Shown: positions 52,090-64,000 of the stretch, piece after piece
Position numbering within the stretch: the first letter of the stretch is position 1
Layout of the letters: each line of letters opens with the position of its first letter
Origin: Symsagittifera roscoffensis
Taxonomy: Eukaryota; Xenacoelomorpha; Acoela; Convolutidae
Direction of reading: 5' to 3'
Assembly (NCBI RefSeq): GCF_963678635.1
Contig: NC_087065.1
Span: 71,743,345-71,807,344 of the forward strand
DNA: 64,000 bases
The notes under the pieces: model-generated
The model's database searches: none
Seen by the model: only the letters and a program-made list of their open reading frames with translations
What the model was told of the DNA's origin: nothing
Position numbers and translations under genes: made by a program

Positions 52090-52986
52090 ACAGTTGGTTT
52101 TGTATATTTTGTTGATTTTGGTTGGAGATAGCCTACTTACTTTTCCCGATCTATTTTTTTTAAAAAAGGTATAAAGAACACTGGCAGAATTGGAATAGGA
52201 GTTGGAGAAACTAACAGGTGAAACTCAAATTTGATATAACCAGCCATAATCAGTTAGTAGAATAACAGAATTTTAATCAATGGTTTGCTCAAGGAAAGAG
52301 GTGGACTTTATTCTGAAAGTTGAATAAAGTTATGATCGTTTTTCCTCAGTTATGATTTTAACTAATTTTAGATCAAATATCTGATAACCAGCAGCACTCG
52401 TTAAGTGGGTTGTCCATATGCAAACAACCATCTAACAACTTGATCTGCATTTCAAACTTGGGTTAGTATTTGTTCCAGGTAAATATTTCGTGAATACTAA
52501 ATCGCAATAAAATAAACAAACAAGTTATAATTCATAATTTAATTAAGCTTACTTATTTTGGACGGTGAAAGCAATCTGAAATTAATCATCAGTGAAATTT
52601 TTGTTTGCAAGTGAGTATATTTTACTAGCCATTGCCTTATAAAGCGTTTTTAGCAAAAAAATGATTGATTAATTTTGGTAAAAATGATTGAAAATTGATT
52701 GTTATTTGATAGATCTAGCATTCTTCGGGTCTTTTTTCTAGAAATAAGGTAAGCTTCTTTGATCGAATGTCAGCTGCTGAATCTTTTGGCCACTTATATT
52801 AAGAATAAATAGTTTAGAATTTTTTTAAAGCCACCATTGGAAGGAAAATCTGAGAATTGAGACAAATTTTTTGAAAAAGTTTTTCACCGACAGTTTTTTC
52901 TGTAGCAATTTGAAACCTTTGCCATGACTGAATTGACATTGAGTTGCAATTCTTTTAGCAACAAAAATAGAGTGCAGCAGTAACAA

Positions 52987-53172
52987 ATGGAGTTGAACAC
53001 TTTGACAATTTTCAACATATTCCTGGTGACTCTGGCTCTGTTGGTGAAACCAGCAGTCGCAGCTGACGGAGGAGGAGCACTTGCATTCGCCCTCATTTTC
53101 GGACTGGGTACTCTACTCCTGATTGGTCTAGCTGCCGTAGGCTACTTCGCCAGAAAAAATAACAAAATATAG
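52987..53172 (+). CDS. Small signal-peptide/membrane protein (61 residues)
   Basis: ATG ORF of 61 codons. Residues 1-25 form a typical signal peptide ending VKPAVA before ADGGG. Residues 31-52 (LAFALIFGLGTLLLIGLAAVGYF) form a transmembrane helix with several Gly residues, followed by a basic tail RKNNK. It would be a tiny type I membrane protein or a membrane-active peptide. The composition (Gly, Ala, Leu) is very different from the AT-driven background, which supports it being real. There is no family assignment, no upstream exon was identified, and it stands alone. Confidence 0.55.
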   Translation: MELNTLTIFNIFLVTLALLVKPAVAADGGGALAFALIFGLGTLLLIGLAAVGYFARKNNKI

Positions 53173-56100
53173 CCATGCACACATAAATACATGCATTTAA
53201 AAGCATTAATTACCTGCTTCACATCAATTCAATCTTCAAATAACTTCAAATTGTCACTTCTTATTTCGTTTGGTGTCTTGTACGAAAAGTTAATTTAATT
53301 TGCCAGTTGAATTCTTTTTATCTGCAAAATAAGGATGATTTGGAAGCTTTGATGTACATGTATTTCTTTTAAACACCATAAAAAGTTTCAGAAAAAAATG
53401 GCAACCCAATTTTTTGATTACATATATCCGTAATTTTTATTTAAGATTTTTAGTTTCAAGCTAAACAAATTGTATATTTTAATTTTTCTAAGTTCTCCCT
53501 CTTGTCAGCATGGCTAGGTTTTGTTTTATGAAATCTTTGTTTGGCCAACCAACCCTGAAATTTTTAAAAAGTGCCGTAAAACGTCATTGCTGCCTATATC
53601 TAAAAGAGGCTCAGAAAATTTAAGCGACTTTGGATTCTTAAAGTATATGATGCAAATTGGAAACTGATCTTCTATGACATCAACAAAATTATGGGCTTAA
53701 GAATTTTTTTTGAAAATCTGCCCCTCGAAAGTATTTTAGATTCGAACTGGGTCTCTTTAGATTGTTAGCTTAAGTGTTTCACATAACTACAATAAAGGAT
53801 TACGACTCAAATGGCATAATTCGCAATTAGCATAAAAACGATAAATGTCCCATATGACATAAGCTTCATGCAACAGTTGCATTAAGAAGATCGAGAAAAT
53901 TTCTGCCGTGAACAATGTGAGAAATATCGCCGAGCGGTCAATTCAAATGTTGATTAACATTTTATCTTGAATAAATTGGAAAATTATTTAATCAAAAGTG
54001 AAAAGCATAAAATTGTCAGTTAACGTTTGTTCGCAAGTAGTTAATTTCAAATCTGACAAAATTTTAGAAATAAAAGTTGATGAAAAAAATGTTTGAGTAA
54101 CAATAAAAACCTGAAATTTAGGCCATTTGGGAAAAATTTCATTTTTATGCCATTTGGGAATTATACCATTTGGGAAGCTACCCAATAAGAATTACACAGC
54201 AAAAAATTTTCTTGCAGATGAAATTAACGTCACATGCAAAAATTCCCTGGTGATTCTTTTAACTGTTCATGCAATCTGCAATTACGTCATATCATTTAAA
54301 ATGAGCGGTGGAAGTGGATGCTTTCCTCATGGCTGAAGGACCTCAAAAAGCAAAAAATTTTAACCAATCAAAAACTTTTGAAAGGAAAAGTCTGGTTTTA
54401 TAGCAGGTAGTTATGATTGGCAATAAAATTTTCGCTCATTCGTGCATGGTCGCCCTATTTTTTTCTACGAAAACGAATGGACACAAAGATTCAAATAAGG
54501 AAAATTTTTTGTACTTCTTCCAGTCTTTCTATCGATCACACTTTTTTGTAATTCAGTTGCGACAAGAAGAAGTTCAAATACATCAGTATGACGTTCAAAT
54601 CCAACAAACAGCCTTAAAAAAGTTAAAATTCAACATAAAAATTTCAAAAATAACCAACACAAATTTCAACTATACAATTCTGCCAAGGCATGATAACAAA
54701 GAAATCTCATTTAAAATCCTTTTCATTCTATTATTTTGTGATTGTGCTATTTTCTTCCATTCATTGCTTTAAATTCTTTTTTAAACGTCCAGGCAAAATG
54801 AATTTTTGTAAAATAATCTTTCATAAATTTTAGCTTGCAGAAAATTAAGCAACATCTGTAAGAAAATAAGAAAGTAACAGCATCCGTAACAGCACCCAAA
54901 AAGAATCCTAGTTTAAAAATCAACTTTCTCAATTTATTACTCTTTGTTTAGATCAAGAGGATAAATAAAGACTTAGATTCGAACAATAATTTTAGTTTTG
55001 TTTTCCTGCTTGAGAAGAACTCGAAAATAATTTTTTTATAATTTTTGAATCTCCCAAAAACAATTCCAGAAAGGTATGAAAACTGTTATTTTTTAACACG
55101 AATTTAAAAATATTACAACGAAAATAACCAATAAAAAGCAAAATTTATTCTTATCGCACTCATTGGTGCAAAAAAATTCAGCAATCATTAACGAGCAAAA
55201 TGATCAACCGTTTTTTCGATTTATTTTTGTTAATTTTCGACAGTGGTTGTGACTATTTGCACTTTTGCTTTCAATAAAAAAAGTAGAAATTGTGGATAAA
55301 ATTCATCTTTTATTACCTCTGCATTTGGTGTATAAGCAACGTATTTCTATCGTAACTTCTCGACACAAGAAATGTTTTCTGGAAATTTTCCATCGCAGCC
55401 CAAATATCAATTACAAAAGTTTTGTTAAGATACCTTTTTGAACCCAAAAGACCATTTTATGAAAAATTATGTCTTGCATTACATTTACACAAAAAATTTT
55501 TCCCACACTCAGTGATTGAACAAATCAGAAAATAATTTAAAAAAAATTGATTCATGCAGAATAAAATCAACAAGAAAACTATTTAATTCTTTCTAAATTG
55601 AAACACAGAAGCGAAAAAAACTTTGCTTTTATTTTTAAGAGTTCAGACCGAAAATTGATTTACAATTAGAAAATACAACAAATTTTGTGACTTTCTAAAT
55701 TGAACGAAAACAATAATTAAGTCTGCAAATAAGACTCACAGAGTTTTTTTGAACGCAGCCAGTTTTGCCAAATTAGAAAAATCAATTCATCAAAAAAGCA
55801 AATATGTTTGTGAAGTTTGGGGAGAGAAGAGAGAGAGAGAGAGAGAGAGATCCAGCCTTAAAACATTCATCTCAAAAAGATTTTTGTGTGAAGATTTAGA
55901 CTTTTTCTGATGCCTTTGGTTACTAAAGACCCATTTTACTACTAACAAGCAAATGACACTAAGGGAGTCGAAATTCAGCGACACAAAATAAACAGGCTGA
56001 AGAGCAATTGGAGGAAATTTGTCAAGCAGAAGAAGAGGAGGAGGAGGAGGAGGAGTTAAAAAAAGAAGATAACGAAGAAGACGAAAAAAGATATTTTACA

Positions 56101-56337
56101 ACGTTTCAAATACCTTTTCTTGAGATAAACTGTATTTTGTTCTCCCAATACGACTCCTCCTTGAAATGATTTTTTTTGTCGCAATTATTGTTCCTTGATA
56201 ATACGACGTAGATAAATAACGTAAAGTAAATTTTCCTGAGGGATATTCTTAATTTAAGAAGAACCATTGAATTCTTAGAAATTCAGTTCCAATCATCTAA
56301 AAGTATGATCAATCACAAAAACAAAACCGACCATTTT
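53173..56337. other. Mostly non-coding; repeats and an acidic open frame
   Basis: About 53495-53755 is a decayed hAT-type repeat (TTTGGCCAACCAACCCTGAAA, GAAAATCTGCCCCTCGAAAG). A (GA)n run lies at 55821-55850 and a (GAG)n run at 56036-56056. A plus-strand frame open from about 55964 to about 56165 encodes a Glu-rich stretch (QAEEQLEEICQAEEEEE) ending in a Phe/Leu-rich tail. It could be an exon of an unknown gene or just the translated microsatellite. I do not call it a gene. Confidence 0.4.
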
Positions 56338-56705
56338 TTTTGTTCCGACCATTTTTTGTTCCGACCATCACTGCAATTGTCTTTTTTAAAAGCTTTATTG
56401 GCCATAAAATGTTTCATAAAAATTTAAAATTTTTAGTGTAAAAAATTAGAACAAATTTTAGAAATTATTTAACTGAAATTCTTTTTTTTTTAGTTTTTTT
56501 TAAATTTTTGAAGACAATTGTAGTATTTTATGTCTGATTCACCAACTTTCTATGCGTTTGTATAAATCTATAATCACAGCACGCAGAAAAAAAACTACGG
56601 TAAAGTGAAGATTGAAAAAAGTTTTTCTTCATAGTTTTTTTACGAGTGATGGTCGGAACACTCTGTGTTATTTGCACAGCAACCGGCTATCTTTGTTCTA
56701 GTTTA
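56338..56705. repeat. TTCCGACCA-family repeat, copy 2
   Basis: TTGTTCCGACCA occurs at the left end, twice in succession; ATGGTCGGAACACTCTGTG lies near 56646, followed by the family tail TTTGCACAGCAACCGGCTATC. There is no ORF. Confidence 0.6.
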
Positions 56706-59700
56706 AAATCATTTTTTATACATTAAAATTAAAAATTTATCTCTTTGCAAGAATACAGGGTCTTTCTTGCTTCCCAGATAAATATGAAGCCAATTAAAAT
56801 CAACAAAGAGCCTCAATTTTAAACCATTGGAAGCTGTTTTTGTTGTTAATTGACACATGCGCAGACTAGCCCTGCTGACTAGCCTACAAAAAGTAAATGA
56901 AACATTTTTCGGAACAAAAAATTACTAAATTTTAGTCGCTAACTAAAAAAAGAATGTTAGGAGCTGTACAAGAGTTCTTCAAAAAAATCAAACCAACATT
57001 TTCATTTCAGCTGTTGACAACGTGGCTTTGCATGCATTCAAGAAGCCCTGTAGACCAGTCGGGTTCAGCAGTTGAGAATTCGCAATGCGTAGAGTCATTC
57101 AAAGCTATGTGACGAGACCAGTGAACAGTGCACTTTGGGCGATAAAAAGACCAAAACAAACCGAATTTTAACAGTATTTTATGTATCGGAGGACAAACAA
57201 ATTGGTTTCCAACAGGAAATGGATTCATTGCGAAAAGACTTTTTTTTGCAAACTGCTACCTCAACGATATTTTCATTGCCTCAAACGGACACATTCGATG
57301 GTCATAAAATGGTTTTCGTGTATTTTCTAAGTAGATTAGATAAGAACAACATGGCGATGAAATGAAGAAAATTGCAATTTTCCAAAATGAAACCAAATGG
57401 CTGCAATTCAACAACTGATAAGGGAAAGTACGACATTTTATCGGAAAAGCAGACGCAATCAAGATTTTATCTATGCCCAAACAAATCGAAATTGAAATTG
57501 TTCTTCGGCTCAGTTAACCAATATGTTTGAATTGTACCAAACTTTGCAAGCTTGAGCACCCTCTCAGACCTTTTTTAAACACAAAATTGTCATTCCATTG
57601 GAATACTTTGGCATTTGTAAAATTAATATCAGCATTCCTAAAAGTCAAGGGGAAAAGTCATTTCGACACCAAGGAAAAAACCGGATTCGACTTCAAATGG
57701 ACTGAGTGCTAAGCTAGAACCATTAGAGAGGAAATTGTACAAGGGAAAAACGAAGAGTTTTAAAAAACAACGTTTGTTAGAAAAAAAAACAACTTTGAAA
57801 ATTGACAAGCAGTGGCTGTAAACTTAATTGCAGACAGTAAATGATCCCGTTGAGAGATTCAAAATTTAACAATTGTTTTGGACGAGAGACTAATACAAGC
57901 TTATCAGTCGAGTTTAGACTCAAACTTATTGCATTTATTATTACTTTTATTTCTCAGTCCTTACGACCCGGGTTGACCTCCATAAACCGAAATAGCTTAT
58001 CATACAATTCCATACATCAAATGCATGAAAAATGCTTGTCATACAATTCTCATACAATTTCAAAAAATTGGTGAAAAAAAATCTAAACTAACTTCTGCGG
58101 CGGTTTGATTCTAATAAAACAGTCTGGTGATGAAAAAACCATGGTTTTTTTTTGTTTTTTGAAAAAAATGTTCATCATACAATTCCCATATATGGAAATT
58201 GAGTGACTAGCATTTTTTTGATGGTGACCCAAAATTTTTTCCAATTTATTTTGAAACTGCATCAAAAAAATTTCTTGTTTTTTTTTCACCCGCAAATCGA
58301 ATTTTGCACTCAAACAAACATTTTCCAAAAAAAGTTTTTGCATGCAAAATTTAATTTTTTGAGTGCATAACGTAGTCCTGGATACATTAATGTCAAATTT
58401 TTTTACTTTTTACAATTTTTTTACAAAAGCCATAAAAACTCGTTTTTTTTTTGTATGGCATATTTGTGTATGTCTTAATTAATGTCTGATAATTTTAAAA
58501 TTTAAATTTTAAAAACAACCATCGTGGAAAAATTTTGCCAAAGTTCAAAAGTTTGTTACTTTCATTATATGATTTGTGAAAATTATTTTTAAGATACTTC
58601 AGGTCGTTTTCTATGCATTGTAAATGCAAGACCGTCCAACCTTTGTTGCGTTGAGTAAACCAAGGTCTTTGTCAGTAGCGTTCGGTTACAAATAAGAAAA
58701 AAATCAACTTTTTGGTTTATGGAAGTAAACATATCATACAATTTTCATATATGGAAAAATGCTTATCATAGAGGTTTCATACAACTTTTTGTACGTATGG
58801 AATTGCATGGAACTCTATGACAAGAAGTTTTTCATATATTGACATTGTATGATAAGAAGTTTTGGTCAATCTGGGGAATTTGCAACAAAAACTACAAACG
58901 TATTTTAAAAAATAATTCAGAATGAACTCCAATCGATACTTTTAATTTTAGTGTTACGCAAATTCATTTTCCCGACATAGCATTTTATTATTTTTTTAAA
59001 ATATTACCATCAATTTAACTTCTCTGATATTGAATTAGCTCGAACCAAATCAATTGATTTTTTTTTCATCTACTTCAGATACTCCATTATTAGCCTAGGA
59101 GGAACATAAAAATTGCTTTTAACTTCCAAAATGGATTTATCCCGGCATATTAATTAACTCTCCTAAAAATAAAGCGGTTCTAAAATAACCAATCTCATCA
59201 TTAACTCAGGAAAATCACAGCTGGAGAAAAGTTTCATCTTTACTGACGAAAGAGGACGAATTAATTGCGTTTTCTTAAGCTTAGTAAAAACAAACTCTCT
59301 TGAATTTTTCAAAAAATTTACATCAAGAATTTTGCAAAACCCTTCATGCAAAGGATCACTTGTTTTTTTTTCTGGATAAAAAACTGGTGATACCGGTAAT
59401 CAGAAGATCTTTTTAGTCAACTCTTCACGAGAGCCAACCAGCCATATTAAAATTATTGGAGGCATGCATCTGGTGGCATTAGATTTATTGAGAAATTCAC
59501 AATCGTCGCTGTTCAATTCTCAGTCTCAATGTAAAGAGACCAGTTAAGTTCTTAAAATAATAATGGAGTCATCGAGTACGAACAAAACTCTGCGACTTTC
59601 TTTTTTTAAAGTACATTGAATGTTAATAAAATGCCTGCTTGTAAGTTTCTAACAGCTGGAACAAAATTGGGTAATGTATATTCCTTGTAGTTGAAATGAA

Positions 59701-60117
59701 AAGACGTGTTGCGAATTTTAATTAAAAAGTTTCAAAAACTGTAACAAAATTTTATATCAAATTAAGTCAATTTCTGAATAATAAAATCTCAAAAAATTGC
59801 CAAAATTTGCTGATCGATTCTGAAACTAAATTATAGCATACGGAATTTTTTTTTACTTCTGTGGTTTTTATGTTAACCAATTTAAAGTTTTCGAGCAACG
59901 CAAATTTTTCAAAAAGCTCAAAACTAAAACAAATCTTATATGATCGTGGCTAAACATTAGGGTGATGTAGCTCCGGGGCCAAAAAGGTTTAATTTTTTTT
60001 TTCAAATTTTTTTGTTTTTGAGCTTGAATAACTTATAAAATAAAAAACGTATAAAATAAAAACTGCTAACAAATTTGAGAGGTCTTGTATGTTGTTTTGA
60101 CCACTAAAAGCAAAAAG
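56706..60117. other. AT-rich stretch without a recognised gene
   Basis: Short open frames near 57135-57365, 57527-57712 and 57841-58074 show no family motif and are not linked by convincing splice sites. Around 58000-58200 and 58730-58860 the words CATACAATT and TATGGAAA recur, suggesting old repeats. Nothing here is supported as a gene. Confidence 0.4.
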
Positions 60118-61090
60118 AACATTTCTTTTCGGGTATGTTTTTATTTGTTTTCAGTGTTTTTCCACGCAATATGAAGTACCGCAAATATTCATCACCTGAA
60201 TGGGTCGAGTGATAGGTCATTTTCAAGACTTATCAGTCTTGATTAGTCGGACGACATCAAAAAAATTTTCAAGAAAGTTTCAGTGTCGGAAAAAAAACGG
60301 TTTAAAGTGTTAATATTTAGTCTAGTTTTGCGCAGACAAAACGAGCGAGCAATCTTATCATAGGACGATAAATTGTTAATTCCTTAGTAAGTGCAACTTA
60401 GTTTACTCCTTCTTAACATTTTGAATAAAAAAACGTTGTCCAAAGTGCCTAAATGTTTTATTATATTCAATATACTTTCTCAGTTCCAGGCTTTCATTTA
60501 GATTCTCCTCTCACCATCTTGGAGAATGTTTTTTTTAATGTAGATTTTTTCTTTTTTGTGATATAAACACTCTGTGCTTCTTGCACAGCACTCAGCTTAA
60601 TTTGTTGTTCCGACCATTGAAAATGGGAAGGAACTTTAAACTCGGGAGTGTTTTAGTTGGTTTCTCTTTTTTTTTCACGCAAAATTAGGTACCACAAATA
60701 ATAACTGGACTGGGTTGAGTGATATTTCATCTGAAAGCCCTTTCGATCGTGAATTAAACGACATCAAAAAATTTCAAAAAAATCCGCGTGGTGTCAACAA
60801 AAACTTTCTTAGGTATAAAAAAATGGGAAAAAATTTTGAAAAGTTATTTAAAAATTTTTTTAAACATTTTTTTTGTTTTTCTTGTTATTTGTCTTCAAAA
60901 AATTGTTTTCCAATTTGCAGATTTTACAATGACCGACGAAAATGCCAAGCTCTACTTCTCGCTCAGATTCCCTTATCACACCAAGCCGAAAAACGACACT
61001 CATTGGAAAAATAATTTGGTTGTAATTTTTTAAGACTGGTCGGAACATTCTGTACAACTTGTCCAGTAACCAGATATCCTTGTTTCAATT
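60118..61090. repeat. Two tandem TTCCGACCA-family repeats
   Basis: Copy 3 (about 60118-60602) has the interior GGGTATGTTTTTATTTG, CCACGCAATATGAAGTACC and the tail AACACTCTGTGCTTCTTGCA, but its left terminus is poorly preserved. Copy 4 (about 60603-61090) starts TTGTTCCGACCATTGAAAAT and ends GACTGGTCGGAACATTCTGT plus the tail CCAGTAACCAGATATCCTTG. They abut head to tail next to the 3' end of the SLC22-type gene. Confidence 0.65.
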
Positions 61091-61100
61091 TGTAACTGGA

Positions 61101-63103
61101 TTAATTTTTACTAGCAAATCTAAGGTACTGTTCTACCGTCTCCAACTGAGGCTTATTGCGCGTCTCAATTGCATAAAGCGCACTTATCAGAAACGTCAGC
61201 ATTCCAATTGTGGACATGATAGCGTAAGGTTCAAAATCGGCTGACTTTCCGGTCTGAATAATGAACGGGGCAACCATTACTGCTAGACGAGACGCCGCCG
61301 AGCAGACTGAAGTTCCACTGCTTCTCAACTCTGTCGGAAACTGTTCGGGTGAATAGACGAACATCATATCGAACGCAGCAGTCGAAATTGTTTTCCCGAC
61401 TAGCGCCAAGTACAAGGTCACACCCGGGAGGTATTTGTTAGCGCACGGGATTAGAGCACAAGCTAAAGTGGATATAAGTAAGCAAGACAATAGAGTCGGT
61501 TTTCGACCAATTGTGTTCATAGGAACGCATACAAGCCACGCTGGAACCCCTGTCAAACCTAGAAGTGCGCTATTTATATAGATGTTACCGCCCAATCTCG
61601 ACGCATTAAATGCTAATCCATAATACAATAAACTCAATGAAAACCAACAGGATAAATTCACCATCATGAGAATCGATGCACGTGCAGTTTCAAAAAGCGA
61701 AAAGATGCTGGTCGGCTTATGTTGATATTCGCCCGCTTGAACTGTATCATTATCCGAAATCAAACTAGTAGCTTCGTTGATTGGTGAGTTCACGCCTTCG
61801 ACACTGATAATGTCTCGTTTGAGCGATTGTTCTTTTGGCCGACAAACATCCAATGAGTCAAAAGATCTCCCATTCCGGCTTGCTACTATTTTCAACACTC
61901 TTTCACATCTATCAATTTTTCCTTTCGCGTAGAGCCATTTTGCGCTCTCAGGAACTTTGAAGTAAATTAAAAAGATAGTCAAAGTTAAAGGAATTAACAA
62001 AACTGTAAATTGCAATCTCCAAGAATAGCTGAAAATGTATCCAGATAATGCACAAACGGAGGAGCCAAGATCAAAAAATATCACAGAAGTCAGCCCAATA
62101 GTTGCAAACTTTTTGGGTTCTATCCATTCGGAGACCAACACATACACTATGACTGTGACAGGGTAGTGAAAAAGGCCACAGAGAAATCGCAGACCAATAA
62201 ACTGGTAAATATTTTGTGACATCGGAATAACAACTGTTGAAGTGACATACAGATTAAATATTGTTCTTAAAAGTATGTTTTCCGAGCATTTTTACAAAAT
62301 TGTGTCTATTTATACCTTATCTAATGCGGTCATTTTTTAACGTATTCTCCTAAAATATTTAAGATTATAACAAAAATTGAAATCCCGTTTCTTTGGGGTA
62401 GTCGGGTTTGAATTTACTTTCCATAGCAGGCGCAATATTTGAAAGCCATTCAACATTTCATTTCCCAGAAAACAAAATTAACCTAAATAGTTAGACTTAG
62501 TTCTTCATTAGGGACAAAACAGCAGTTCTCCAAAACCAGCAAATTAGTTTGTAATGTTTTCTTTTCTCTCGAGGGCAGCTAATTAAAAAAACTATTTCTA
62601 ATTTAATTAGTTGTACAATTTTCGACTAAGTATGTCCCTGATATGATGAGGTAAAAGGAACACGAAATGAGGGAAGTCAATCGTCGTCCGACTCCATCCG
62701 AGAGGGGACCACTCGCGAAGCAACTGAGAAAAAAGCCGAACCAGAAAGCCGAAATGGCAGCCGAAGTCAGGGTGGGACCCGAACCACACGCCAAGTCGAA
62801 GTCGGAAACAATCGATGAAGGCGATGAGTCATAAATGTATTTCTCACAATTTTCACGACACTGATTGTCAAAATTAAACCTGAGTTGACTAAAAGCTCCA
62901 AAACCACTTGAAGTATTTTGGCTGTAATTCAGATTTTGGCACTTAAAAGGCACATCGATAGCGAAGAAAACAGATATAACGGCAGGCCAACCGACAAATA
63001 TCTGGACGAAAATGTTTGTGAAAATCATAAAATACTGTGCCGATCCAAAATAACCGACATCGTGCAGGGCTTTATCAATCGGCGAAAGCTGCAATTTGTC
63101 CAT
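61101..63103 (-). CDS. SLC22-type organic ion transporter, two exons
   Basis: Exon 1 is 63103-62617 and exon 2 is 62233-61101, joined by a 383-base GT-AG intron (donor GTACAA, acceptor TTCAACAG). The total is 1620 bases, 539 residues, typical of SLC22. Exon 1 has the N-terminal ALHDVGYFGSAQY helix, TM1, the large Cys-containing extracellular loop, FDLACGS and the MFS loop GPLSDGVGRR. Exon 2 continues with YQFIGLRFLCG, the VPESAKWLYAKGKID block, a hydrophilic loop, the TM7 region (SLLYYGLAFNA), IGRKPTLLSCLL and YSPEQFPTELRSSG. It would be a plasma-membrane transporter of organic cations, anions or carnitine; the substrate cannot be told. The phase match at the junction supports the model. Confidence 0.88.
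62234..62616 (-). other. Intron of the SLC22-type gene
   Basis: The minus-strand GT at 62616 follows one base of a split codon; the acceptor CAG ends at 62234. The phase (1) agrees on both sides and the merged reading restores a continuous transporter. The donor GTACAA is weaker than the GTAAGA and GTGAGA sites used in the CAP gene. Confidence 0.75.
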
Positions 63104-64000
63104 AATATTTCAATCAATTAGAAAGCGTTCCAAAAACTCAACAATCTGGATTTATTTGCTAAATTCAAAATTATTTTGCGGCGGAGTGGAAAAGTACCCA
63201 GAGGATCAAAGTTTAGTTCATCTCCGGAATTTTATTTTTGATCTTGATATAACCTAATTCAAACTTTGTTTGTCTATCACAAAAGTTCAAAACAAGAAGC
63301 AAATAACTCATTTATATCAAACGAAATTTTAAACCTCAACCGAAATTTTGTTCGACCAAAGTTTTAGTTTAACCAAAAAAAGTTTCGCTTCACTTTGGCT
63401 TAAATTTTAACTGAAATTAAGGATTTCTAAACCTGGCTATGTTTTTTCTTCCATTCACCTTTTAGAAATCCCTAACTTTTCTGACTGCCTTTAATATCTA
63501 TGGAATAGTAGCCAACTAAAAAAAATAAGAGTTCGTAATTTTTTAAAATCTGCTCCGAAGAATAAATGGAGTGTATGGAGTAAAATGACATATTTTGTTT
63601 AAAGAGCCTGCCTCAATTCAAATTATAACAATTTCTAAGCCGGGTTATTTCGCCATTAACTCGTTATATAACGCCAAAGGCGGATCTAGGATTTTCTCGA
63701 AGGGGAGGGAGAGAATTTTTCAAAAACTTTTCGAAAATTTTGTCGATATTTTTAGGTCAAACAAATTGATTTTTCAAGCGTTCACAGAACATTGTAAAGA
63801 CTCCCTTTTTTGACCATAAGTTTGGCGCCGCTCGCAAAATTTTGAAAAAAAGGCACGTCAAAAATGCCGTTTTTGGCGTTTTTTGGCAATTTATGACCAA
63901 AAATTGCGTTTTTTCGGTGAGTGCTTTTCTTCAAAACTACTACATATTGGCGCCCAAAGCTCCTTTGGAAAAAGTTTACGGTTGGTTGGCCTAAAAAAGA
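63104..64000. other. Upstream of SLC22-type gene; hAT-type repeat at window end
   Basis: 63104-63670 is AT-rich with no gene seen and should contain the transporter promoter, though no core element is evident. From about 63674 a hAT-type repeat begins (GGCGGATCTAGGATTTTCTC, GAAGGGGAGGGAG, then TTTGGCGCC and GGCGCCCAAAGCTCCTTTGG) and runs off the window, so its right end cannot be judged. Confidence 0.55.

Noticed and set aside
57135..58074. Several short frames suggesting a degraded gene
   Set aside because: No known motif appears in any frame and the joints between them lack splice signals.

Overview
The window is nuclear DNA of an invertebrate animal. It is AT-rich, genes are sparse and long non-coding stretches separate them. 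Introns are spliceosomal, and the recognisable host genes are of metazoan type: a dystroglycan homologue, an SLC22 organic-ion transporter and a CAP/GAPR-1-like protein. Nothing bacterial or viral-genomic is present. I cannot name the species; a tunicate such as an appendicularian is only one possibility.

Layout. About 60-740 (minus) is a decayed LINE reverse transcriptase. From 4180 to 25528 (minus) lies one very large LTR retrotransposon of about 21.3 kb. Its direct repeats of about 1.3 kb are at 4180-5509 and 24244-25528. Reading on the minus strand, the order is LTR, leader with a primer-binding site and repeated motifs, two unknown ORFs, Gag (with an in-frame 1605-bp tandem duplication), a short linker ORF with a canonical -1 slippery heptamer, protease, reverse transcriptase, RNase H, integrase, a small membrane ORF, a long ORF with no ATG, an envelope glycoprotein, a Pro/Ser-rich ORF, a further unknown ORF and the second LTR. 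Pol, Env and the last ORF carry stops or frameshifts, so this copy is defective, although the LTRs look only a few percent different by eye.

Right of the element are an intronless dystroglycan-like gene (27087-29669, minus) and then about 6 kb with no gene. The region 35.8-45.1 kb holds a hAT-type MITE, a dead CAP exon, a tandemly duplicated CAP first exon, and a five-exon CAP gene (38394-45040, plus) that I assembled by eye from splice sites and reading phase. Its first intron contains a GC-rich, 5'-truncated Jockey-like LINE. From 45 to 61 kb the sequence is mostly repeats: minisatellites, a hairpin with 129-bp arms, a 1-kb tandem duplication, more MITE copies and one small signal-peptide/membrane ORF. 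The right end carries a two-exon SLC22-type transporter (minus).

How the parts relate. The retroelement genes form one unit, whose products would be Gag/Pol by ribosomal frameshifting and Env presumably from a subgenomic RNA. The host genes are unrelated to one another. All calls come from reading the sequence; no search was run.
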